A DNA stretch of 64,000 nucleotides, taken from positions 744,001-808,000 of the forward strand of contig NZ_JAJNEC010000004.1 in NCBI RefSeq assembly GCF_021044425.1. Direction: 5' to 3'. Both the position numbers and the translations under genes were made by a program. Positions 16,945 to 25,000 of the stretch are shown piece by piece (position 1 is the stretch's first letter; each line of letters opens with the position of its first letter). The DNA is from Niabella pedocola. Lineage in GTDB: Bacteria; Bacteroidota; Bacteroidia; Chitinophagales; Chitinophagaceae. Under the pieces are notes generated by a model. It searched no databases. It saw only the letters and a list, made by a program, of their open reading frames with translations, and was not told the DNA's origin.

Positions 16945-17535
16945 ATGCATTTAAAAACAATACTGCCGGTACTATGCATGCTGCTGTTTGCATGCAGGAA
17001 GCATCCCGAAAAAAACAACATACCTACCGCACGCATCACCTATACCGATTTTACAGAGCGGCCGGTGCTCATTAAAGATGGTGAGCCGTCTTTTAAGCTG
17101 GATATCGACGGAGACGGCATCCAGGATTTTGCCTTTAAGGGCCAGCAGGTTCAGGAACCGGAGCACCGTTATACCTTTATTTACGTAGATCCGCTTACGG
17201 AGCATGCCCACCAGCAGGCGATCACCCTCCAGGCCTGCTCCTTTACCCGCGGCGCGGCCATTCATTTGCAGCTGGAAACAGGCAGCATGCGTTACTGGTC
17301 AAACTCAAGAGGGATACTGACAGAAACCGAACATTTTGCAGACCGGCAGGAACGCGATGGCCAGTTCCTTGGTGCCGCGCCCCTTTACCTGGCCGTAAAG
17401 GTGCTGCGGGATGGGAAAACCTACCTGGGCTGGATCGAACTCCGCCACCAGGTAGCAGCAGGCATTGACCAGGTCTATATCATCAAAGCTGCCATCAATA
17501 AAGAACCGGACACCGCCATCATTGCCGGCGCCTGA
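16945..17535 (+). CDS. Lipoprotein with an EF-hand-like calcium loop
   Basis: A 196-residue lipoprotein: signal MHLKTILPVLCMLLFAC with the lipidated Cys at 17, then basic RKHPEKN. Residues about 50-62 (KLDIDGDGIQDFAF) form a DxDxDGxxD calcium loop like those in FG-GAP/VCBS proteins. The rest is beta-rich (YTFIYVDPLTEH, AAIHLQLETGSMRYW, KTYLGWIELRHQVAAG). Families with DIDGDGIxDF and an xGWIxL ending are common in Bacteroidota, with no known function. The atypical +2/+3 Arg-Lys leaves its final membrane uncertain. Confidence 0.75.
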   Translation: MHLKTILPVLCMLLFACRKHPEKNNIPTARITYTDFTERPVLIKDGEPSFKLDIDGDGIQDFAFKGQQVQEPEHRYTFIYVDPLTEHAHQQAITLQACSFTRGAAIHLQLETGSMRYWSNSRGILTETEHFADRQERDGQFLGAAPLYLAVKVLRDGKTYLGWIELRHQVAAGIDQVYIIKAAINKEPDTAIIAGA

Positions 17536-17666
17536 GCCCCGCTTGGGAATACGCCAGCCGGCAAAGGATTTACCGGAACTGCCGCCGCACTTCTTCAATT
17601 CAATGATACGGTTACCATCCGTTTTGTAACCGCACCGTTTTACAAACAACCAGGGTATATTTGTGG

Positions 17667-18014
17667 ATGTTAAATAAAATCAGCACCTGGCTTTTTTTTA
17701 ACCTCGCCGTTTTCATAACCCTGCTTATCAGCGGTGCGATGACCGCTTTGCACACAAACGAATTTTATAACGTAAAAATACGCCGGCAATACAGCGGATA
17801 TCCGTTTGGCGGTGAAGGCCCCGCCCCTTATTATTATAAGACAGCGGCGTTGTATGCAACGACGCAGCTTATCTGGGGATTTGTTTTCCTTTTGGTTTTC
17901 CTGGTCACTGCCCGGGCGGCTTTTAAAAAACAAAAAAGAAATGGCTTGTTGCTCCTGGCCATCACAATCTTCCTTGTGTTATTACAACTTATCCAGGGGC
18001 AGATCTCAACCTGA
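17667..18014 (+). CDS. Small membrane protein (three helices)
   Basis: A 115-residue membrane protein starting MLNKISTWLFF at the ATG 17667; the frame also has an in-frame TTG at 17661. Hydrophobic segments are about 8-30, 68-90 and 96-113, with a soluble loop (HTNEFYNVKIRRQYSGYPFGGEGPAPYYY) between the first two. The loop is probably periplasmic. No family is recognised. It follows the lipoprotein gene by 130 bp on the same strand. Confidence 0.65.
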   Translation: MLNKISTWLFFNLAVFITLLISGAMTALHTNEFYNVKIRRQYSGYPFGGEGPAPYYYKTAALYATTQLIWGFVFLLVFLVTARAAFKKQKRNGLLLLAITIFLVLLQLIQGQIST

Positions 18015-18256
18015 TCGCTTTTGGAATTACCAACCGATCTTCCCGGCAGCGGATCTATATCCGCAAATTATTGAGGCGCTATTGCCACCAAAGGCTGCGG
18101 TTGCGATCAACCGGGGCATATGACAGCCGCCACTTTAAAGAAAACCACTCAAACACCCGTAATCGCCGAATTGGCCTGATCTTGGTAGCATAAAATGGAC
18201 GGGGATCGCGCCCGATGTTCCGGTCTTTAAAATACCCCTAACTAAACACATACGTT

Positions 18257-18703
18257 ATGATTCCTTTAGATGGTGAAGTGCTCAATGATATCTCCCGTAT
18301 TCATGCCGACCGGGTTGCGGGATACCAGCGGGCAATTGAGGAGTTACCCGATGCAGAAGACAACGATCTCCGTATTTTGTTTCAACAGTATATTGAAGAC
18401 AGCAAGGCCTTTATGACGGAGCTGGCTACCGCCCTTGAAAAAATGGAGCTGCCGGTGCCGGGCGGCAGTACCCCTATGGGAAAAATTTACCGGGCCTGGA
18501 TGGACATCAAGGCCTTTTTTACGGGCGATGAACGGCAAACGATCCTGAACAGCTGTGAGGCAATGGAAGATGCTGTAAAAAAGGCCTATGAAAGTGCGTT
18601 GAACCAACCCGGCCTGTTTCCGGAAATCTTCGAACTGATCAAAACACAAAACAAGCAATTACAAAAAGCCCATGCCCAGGTGAAGCGGTTGCGGGACTCC
18701 TGA
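18257..18703 (+). CDS. PA2169-like (DUF2383) four-helix-bundle protein
   Basis: A 148-residue all-helical protein. The sequence pattern LNDISRIHADRVAGYQRAIEE, LFQQYIEDSKAFMTELATALEKM, GSTPMGKIYRAWMDIKAFFTG and ILNSCEAMEDAVKKAYESAL matches the ferritin-like PA2169 / DUF2383 family common in Bacteroidota stress loci. Its role is not known; members are often linked to general stress or membrane-associated functions. No complete di-iron motif is seen. The gene lies 65 bp upstream of the Nudix hydrolase on the same strand. Confidence 0.85.
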   Translation: MIPLDGEVLNDISRIHADRVAGYQRAIEELPDAEDNDLRILFQQYIEDSKAFMTELATALEKMELPVPGGSTPMGKIYRAWMDIKAFFTGDERQTILNSCEAMEDAVKKAYESALNQPGLFPEIFELIKTQNKQLQKAHAQVKRLRDS

Positions 18704-18767
18704 AAAACGATACCTTTGGCACACGGCTACCATGCCTTTTTACGCAGCATTTAACCACCCGGATCAG

Positions 18768-19235
18768 ATGAAAACAAGTGCAGGTATTTTATTGTATAAA
18801 AAAGACGGACAGGATCTGTACTTTTTCCTCGTGCATCCCGGGGGGCCTTTCTGGAAGCACAAGGATGCAGGCGCCTGGTCCATTCCCAAAGGGGAACTGT
18901 TGGCGGATGAAGCACCGCTTACGCGGGCCCGGATCGAATTTGAAGAAGAAACCGGGCAACCTGTCAACGGTACTTTTGTACCCTTAACACCCATCAAACA
19001 AAAAGGTGGAAAAACGGTATTTGCCTGGGCCGTTTCGGGAGATATCGATCCTGCCGCTTTACACAGCAACTCCTTTCCCCTCGAGTGGCCGCCCAAATCG
19101 GGCAGGATGATTGAAGTTCCGGAGGTGGATCAATGGGCCTGGTTTGAACCGGAAGAAGCCAAACTACGGATCAATCCGGCACAGGTGGCGCTGATCATTG
19201 AAACCACGGAGCTAGTTCGAGACAAACCGGAGTGA
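18768..19235 (+). CDS. Nudix hydrolase
   Basis: A 155-residue Nudix protein hydrolysing a nucleoside diphosphate linked to another group. The start at 18768 (MKTSAGILLYKK) fits the family; the frame open from 18732 adds an unlikely N terminus. The Nudix box is GELLADEAPLTRARIEFEEETG: the metal-binding EEE is intact, but the Arg of the REUxEExGU consensus is Ile. Flanking blocks (AGILLYKKDGQDLYFFLVHPGGPFW, WSIPKGE, VPEVDQWAWFEPEEAKLRINPAQ) match a widespread subfamily annotated in Bacteroidota as NUDIX-domain protein. Confidence 0.88.
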   Translation: MKTSAGILLYKKDGQDLYFFLVHPGGPFWKHKDAGAWSIPKGELLADEAPLTRARIEFEEETGQPVNGTFVPLTPIKQKGGKTVFAWAVSGDIDPAALHSNSFPLEWPPKSGRMIEVPEVDQWAWFEPEEAKLRINPAQVALIIETTELVRDKPE

Positions 19236-19564
19236 GTGCTTAAAAAATGTACGTTAACCTGTCCGGTTTCATGAAATCCCATTACAAAAAACAATCAGCC
19301 GATGGGGTAGTTTCCCAAACGAACCGGAGCGCTGTCCGGGTTAATGCAAGCGCGATCACCGTAATGAGAGGTGTCAAGTTCATCAGCTATTTTACCGTAT
19401 AGAGCGCTGTTGATTCCTATGCTATTTCTGTAACTTTATACCATCCGCCAAAAAACAATTGTTATGAAATCAGCAATACCCCGGTCTTACCAATCCGTTC
19501 AAACACCGTGCGGCAACAATCCTTTACATGCGTTACTACGCCATTCATTCTTTATCTGCAACCT

Positions 19565-19870
19565 ATGAAAATACTGATACTGCCGGCGCTTTTGATATTG
19601 CTGCCAATCGTCGTCCTGTTTTGCATCCTCCGGTACGGCAAAAGGCCAAACGGATTTTCCACTGGTTTAAAGATCCTTTTAGGCGTACTTTTTATTGCCG
19701 CAGGACTGCTCGTTACCTATTTCGCCTTCCTGCTTTCGATGGAAGGTATGTCCGATAAAAACATCCAGTGTGCCACCGGAGCGGTAGTCTTTATTCCCTT
19801 TGGCCTGCTCACCTATCTGGCAGGTGTACCCCTGCTTTTAGCCCTTTCAAAAAGACAAGTCCGGAGTTAA
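19565..19870 (+). CDS. Small membrane protein (three helices)
   Basis: A 101-residue protein starting MKILILPALLILLPIVVLFC. Three hydrophobic helices span about 2-22, 34-55 and 70-94, with basic residues between the first two (RYGKRPNG) and at the end (SKRQVRS), placing the C terminus in the cytoplasm. The ATG at 19565 gives a proper N terminus; the longer frame from 19508 does not. No family is recognised and it has no clear operon partner. Confidence 0.6.
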   Translation: MKILILPALLILLPIVVLFCILRYGKRPNGFSTGLKILLGVLFIAAGLLVTYFAFLLSMEGMSDKNIQCATGAVVFIPFGLLTYLAGVPLLLALSKRQVRS

Positions 19871-20218
19871 ATTCAGTAACCGGTCTTAAGGCCATACCTG
19901 TTAACCCCGTGCATGGCCGGTCAAACGGAGGTCCGGCGCGGCGGATGCCCCCGCTACCGGCTTCAACTGCCCAACGGCAGCAAAGCACGGCAGACCGTAA
20001 CGAACCGTTTCCTGTTCCATAACGGCGTTGTGCGTTACGAACTGTTTGCGCCCCCGCTTCCCCTCCCGGTGGTTGGCTATAGCAAGGCCAGGCTTGCTGT
20101 CTGTCCTATTGCTAAAAATCATCCTGGTTACGCTTTTCATTGTTTTTAATTTTTGAAACTGAATCAATGGATATTGCCTGCATAAAGTTGGGATATTTAA
20201 GTACCGGTTTCTTTTTTT

Positions 20219-20290
20219 GATCCCTTCTGACCCCTTCTGATCCCTCCTGATCCCTCCTGATCCCTCCTGATCCCTCCTGATCCCTCCTGA
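20219..20290. repeat. 10-bp tandem repeat (seven copies)
   Basis: The unit TCCCTCCTGA occurs five times without change, preceded by two diverged units (TCCCTTCTGA, CCCCTTCTGA). One strand is entirely pyrimidine-rich with one GA per turn. Confidence 0.9.
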
Positions 20291-20307
20291 CCTCGAAACG
20301 CATGTTT

Positions 20308-20406
20308 TCTGTATCCTTTCTGTATCGTTTGTATATCCTTTGTATATCGTTTCTGTATCCTGGCTATATCCTGGCTGCGGTGTTCGTATATCCTTTCTGT
20401 ATCCGG
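20308..20406. repeat. 11-bp tandem repeat (nine copies)
   Basis: Nine consecutive 11-base units of the form TCTGTATCCTT (variants TCTGTATCGTT, TGTATATCCTT, TGTATATCGTT, GCTATATCCTG and so on); only the seventh unit departs strongly. It starts 17 bp after the 10-bp array. Confidence 0.88.
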
Positions 20407-20819
20407 CCCGGCGTAAAAAAGGCGGCAATTGGCTGCATTACCACCCGGCTCGTAGATGCAGCAGTACACCTATGCTGCTGAAAACCGCAAATGCAGCCGG
20501 GATATGCGCAAAAACGCATTACCCTCCATTTTAAGCAAGGCGATATGCTGACGGCATACGATGCGTTTACGCATTCCTCCTGAGTACTTAAAAAATGCGC
20601 ATTGATGGGTATGGGTTCAACAACATCTCCTAACAACAAGTATCCCGTCGTTCGAGCGCGGTCGGAAAAACCTCATGCCTAATCATCCACAAATAATCTT
20701 CCACGCTTTTTTGCAGGAACGTTCCGCAGAGACCTCTTCGCTGTGGTTGAGGCAACGATAACCATTCCTGCCTGAGCGCGGGAATGGTACCATTGGCGGA
20801 GCAGCATCGCGCAGCAAGC

Positions 20820-20873
20820 ATAACGGCGGGTAAAGAGATCCGTAAACGGAATGATCTCTTTACCCGCCGTTAT
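20820..20873. repeat. Perfect 21-bp inverted repeat with 12-base loop
   Basis: ATAACGGCGGGTAAAGAGAT plus C (20820-20840) is exactly complementary to 20853-20873. The loop and the stem base include CCGTAAACGG, a smaller nested palindrome. It stands 42 bp beyond the stop of the RND adaptor gene (minus strand). Neither side has a T run, so it is not a standard intrinsic terminator, though it may stop or protect transcripts. Confidence 0.85.
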
Positions 20874-20914
20874 AAAAATGCATGCGGTGCAATGCAGATT
20901 GCATCCGCTCTATG

Positions 20915-22051
20915 CTAATCCTCTGCTTTATTTTTGAGCATGGTTAGTAACACATATGCGTTCTTCGTTACAACCGATTGCGCCGGAACGGTGTCTTTAA
21001 TTTCGGTAAACCCACCCATGGAAATACCGGCCGTTACCGGCTGCAGCCGGAATGTATGGGAATCAACCGCCATAAATATATAATGCTTCCCCTGCCATTT
21101 TACAACACCCTCATCCGGTATTGCAAGTGCCTTGCGGCCCTCTAACCGGATCTCCCCTGAAATAAAATTTCCAGGAAGTAATTCAGGTGCCGGCCGTTCC
21201 AGGTCGCAATGCACTTCCACCGCCCGGCTTTCATTGATGTTGTGCGTAATATATTCGATGCGGGCATTAAAACGGCGGTCCGGAGCGGCGGCGGCCGCAA
21301 AGCTCAGCTGCTGTCCTACCCTGAGGTCTGCCGCATCATTTTCAAAAACAATAAAATCTGCATGCAGGCGCGACGGGTCCACGATCTCGAACAACACATC
21401 CGTAGGCGCGATGTATTTACCCTGTGTGATATTCACTTTCGAAATATACCCGCTAATGGGTGCATAGATGTTTACAGTTCTTGAAATGGACGCACCGGTA
21501 AGCCGGTCCGGGTTGATGCCGATCAGCCGCAGTTTCTCCGCGAGGGCCCTTACCAGTATTTGCTGGCTCTCAAACTGCGCAACAGCCTGCTGGTGCACCC
21601 GCTCGCTGTTCGACTGCGTTTCGCTCAATGTTTGCTGCCGCTCAAAATCGGCTTTATCAAAGGTCAGCTTAGCCCTGGCCATAAGATAGTCTTGCTGCAA
21701 TTGGATAAACGCCTGGTCTTCCAATTGTGCCATCAGCTGTCCTTTAACCAGGTGCATACCTGGTATCAGTTTAGCCGACCGGATATACCCGCCCATCGGA
21801 AAGCTAACGGCATGAACATGCTCCGGCGGAACATCGATGGTGCCGGTAACAGAAAGCGTGCGGTGCAGGAGTTGCTGCTCCGGTTTTCCAACTTCGATAC
21901 CGGCATGCCGGTATTGCACACGGCTAAGCGTAACCTGTGTTTCTGTAATGGCCGCAGCCGTTGAATCAGCGGGCTTTTGCCCGTTCTCTGATGTACCTTT
22001 ACAGCTGCAAAACAAAGCAGCCGCTGCAAAAAAATATAGGATCCTTCTCAT
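20915..22051 (-). CDS. RND efflux periplasmic adaptor (CusB/CzcB-like lipoprotein)
   Basis: A 378-residue membrane-fusion protein linking the RND pump to the outer-membrane channel for export of metal ions. The lipoprotein signal is MRRILYFFAAAALFCSC with lipid Cys17. Domains in order: beta-barrel/lipoyl half (VTGTIDVPPEHVHAVSFPMGGYI, LVKGQLMAQLED), an alpha-hairpin (QAFIQLQQDYLMARAKLTFDKADFERQ), the second lipoyl half (INIYAPISGYISKVNITQGKYI-like block) and the membrane-proximal domain. It is 11 bp downstream of the pump gene and clearly part of its operon. Metal specificity (Cu, Zn, Co, Ni) is not decided. Confidence 0.9.
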   Translation of the reverse strand: MRRILYFFAAAALFCSCKGTSENGQKPADSTAAAITETQVTLSRVQYRHAGIEVGKPEQQLLHRTLSVTGTIDVPPEHVHAVSFPMGGYIRSAKLIPGMHLVKGQLMAQLEDQAFIQLQQDYLMARAKLTFDKADFERQQTLSETQSNSERVHQQAVAQFESQQILVRALAEKLRLIGINPDRLTGASISRTVNIYAPISGYISKVNITQGKYIAPTDVLFEIVDPSRLHADFIVFENDAADLRVGQQLSFAAAAAPDRRFNARIEYITHNINESRAVEVHCDLERPAPELLPGNFISGEIRLEGRKALAIPDEGVVKWQGKHYIFMAVDSHTFRLQPVTAGISMGGFTEIKDTVPAQSVVTKNAYVLLTMLKNKAED

Positions 22052-22062
22052 GATGATTCTTT

Positions 22063-25000
22063 TTAATTGTTGCCTTGCAGCCGCTCAATTTCAAACGATG
22101 TTTCATTGAGTTGCTGAATCGTGTGAATGTATTGTGCCCGGATATCGAGCGACTGATTGACGAGGATGACCCAATCCAGCAGGCTGATTTCACCGGCATC
22201 CAGCTGATGGGAGGCTGTTTGAATGATGATTGCCGCATTGGGCAACAGCGATTGCTGATAACGGATGATCAGGCGGTGCCGCTGCTGGTAAGCCGTGCGG
22301 GCATTGTGCAGTTCCGTAGCCAGCCGGGCCTCCAGGTTCTTTAGTTCCAGTTGCTGTGCTTCCACCAGTGTTTTAGCGGCCCGCACCCTTGCGGTACCGG
22401 CTCCCCAAAAAAGCGGGAGGCCTACACCAACGGAAACCGTACTGAAGCGGCGGGATGGTCCATAGAGCACATCCCGGCTATCGGGCAGGGTTTGCCATCC
22501 GCGCATCGAACTGTTGGCATAGCCCAGGCTAATGGAAGGAAGCAGCTTACCCGATTCCAGTTTACCGGCCGCCTGGCTTTGGCTTAGAGCCGCCTGTTGC
22601 AACAGCAATTGCGGGCTTTGGTGGCCAGTTGCAGCAACCGCCTCCGGAGCCGGCGCATAAATCAAACTGTCTGCCACCGGATCCAGGTCCGACGCAGCCT
22701 GGGTAAGATAACGCAGCCTGTTGGTGCTCATCTGCCGGTCTGCGAGCAGTGCCTGCAACTGCGCGTCTACCTGCAACCGTTGGTTTTCTGCAGCACTGGA
22801 CTCCAGCCGGTCTGCCGCCCCGGCCTTTAACCGGTTGCGGGCTTTTTCTGCCACCCGCGCATAAATGCTGTCCGCATAACGCAGCAGCTTTTCCTTTTCC
22901 TTAAGCACCAGCAAACCGTAAAACAATTGCTTCAGCTCTGCCCGGAGATCGGTTTGCCGGCTGATGGTTTCGGCCTTGCTTAGTTCAGCATCCGCCTGCA
23001 GTACGGCTTTTTGTCTTGCATAAACAGCAGGAAACTGGATGGTCTGACTGATGGCGAAACGCGTGTCGCCAAGCACGCTGTTCAGCTGGCCATATTCGGC
23101 GGTAACCGCCGCTTTTTCAGGATCAAAGCCGGAAGCCACCAGTTGCCGGCGGTACCGTTCATGAAAGGCTGAAGCCTGTAAGCCTGGGTGATTCTTTTGC
23201 AACAGGGCGGTTGCCTGCTGCAGGGTAACCGGTGTTTGCGCTGTTGCCGTGATGCCGGCCGTGCAGCATAGCACCAGGGCGGCCACTGCAGGGCTGCGCC
23301 GCTTAAAATATTTAAAGCCTCTCTCAAAAAGAATATAGAATATGGGCAATACAAAAAGTGTAAGCAAGGTAGAAACGATCAGTCCGCCAATCACAACCGT
23401 TGCCAGCGGCTTTTGCACGGCTCCACCCGCACCGGTACTAACGGCCATGGGTATAAAGCCCAGGGAGGGCACCAGGGCCGTCATCAATACGGCGCGCAAT
23501 TTAGATTTGGTGGCATGGATTACGATGCGCCGCTCATCCTTCCAGCCGAGTTTTTTCAGCCGGTTAAATTCGGACACCAATAATATGCCGTTCAAAACTG
23601 CCACACCAAAAAGGGCGATAAAACCAACCCCTGCGGAAATGCTGAAAGGCAGGTCGCGGATCCACAGGGCTAATACCCCGCCTATCGCCGACAACGGAAT
23701 GGCCGTATAAATCAACAGCCCTTGTTTTACCGATCCAAAAGCAAAATATAACAACAGGAAGATCAGCAGCAATGCTACCGGCACCACAATGCTGAGCCGT
23801 TCCTTTGCCGCATTCATGTTTTCGAAAGAGCCGCCATATACCAGTTTATAATCTGCCGGCAGGTGCAGCTGTGTTGCTACCTTTTGCTGCAGTTCGGTTA
23901 CTATGGACTGTACATCCCGTTCGCTTACATTAAAACCGATCACGATCCTCCGACGGGTATCTTCGCGCTGTATCTGGTTTACACCTTCCACCTCTTCAAT
24001 GGAAGCTACCTGCGAAATGGGTATCTGCTGGCCATCGGGTGTGGGCACCAGCAAATTGCGCACATCGCTTAAATGCTGCCGCGATTCATTGTTTAGCCGC
24101 ACCACCAAATCAAAACGGCGTTCCCCTTCAAAAACCTTCCCGGCGGCCTGACCCGCAAACCCGGTGTTCACCGCCCGGTTTACATCCTGTACGTTCAGGC
24201 CAAACTTTGCCATTGCATCCCGGTTGTACCGGATCACCACCTGGGGCATGCCGGTAACCGTTTCTTCATACACATTGATCGCGCCCGGTACGGTTTGAAT
24301 GATACCGTTCAGCCGGTGTGCATAAGCACTCAGTGAGTCCAGATTATCGCCGAATATTTTACACACCACATCCTGCCGCGCACCGGTCATCAGCTCATTA
24401 AAACGCATCTGAACGGGAAACTGGAAACCTACGGTAATCCCTGGCACCGCCTTTAGTTCCCCGGTCATCCGCTCCGCCAGCTCCGGGAAGGTACGGGCTG
24501 ATGTCCATTCTTTTTTGGGCTTCAGGATCACCATCATATCACCCGCCTCAAAGGGCATGGGATCGGTGGGTATTTCGGCACTGCCGATCTTGGTGACCAC
24601 TTTGGTAACCTCGGGAAACTTTTGAAGCAATATCGAAGATGCCTGCTGGGTATATTTAATAGTGTTATTCAGATTGCTGCCGGTAAGCAAGCGGGTTTCT
24701 ACTGCAAAATCGCCCTCTTCGATCTGCGGGATAAATTCGCCGCCCAACCGCATCAACAGGAAAACAGCAGTTGCAAACAGCGCCAGGGTAGCAGCAATGA
24801 TGGTTTTGGGAAACCGCATTACCCGTGCAAGTACCGGCTGATACCGTCGTTCGAGCCAGATGGTCATCCGGTCTGCCAGTGTTTTCCGGTGACTGAGTTT
24901 CTTTTTCAGCAACAGCGCATTCATCATCGGAACATAGGTGATCGATAATACAAAGGCGCCCAAAATGGCAAACGCAATGGTCCAGGCCATCGGTTTGAAC

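Larger units (their letters stand above)
19871..20914. other. Kilobase non-coding stretch carrying tandem repeats and a long hairpin
   Basis: No protein gene is supported here. Long open frames on the minus strand (for example 19901-20428 and 20197-20469) exist because the short tandem repeats contain no stops. The notable elements, listed separately, are the 10-bp repeat (20219-20290), the 11-bp repeat (20308-20406) and the perfect inverted repeat (20820-20873). Confidence 0.6.

Noticed and set aside
17656..17663. TATATTTG promoter box before the 17667 gene
   Set aside because: It lies only three bases before the ATG, so transcription would start inside the gene; no -33 box is at the right distance.
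20219..20406. CRISPR array
   Set aside because: Units are 10-11 bp with no spacers and there are no cas genes nearby.
19901..20469. Minus-strand frames with GGIRRDQEGSGGIRRDQEGS and RIQKRYTKDIQTIQKGY repeats
   Set aside because: These come from the 10-bp and 11-bp DNA repeats, which lack stops; the flanking residues show no domain, signal or consistent start.
20630..20821. 63-codon minus-strand frame
   Set aside because: No recognisable features; composition resembles non-coding sequence.
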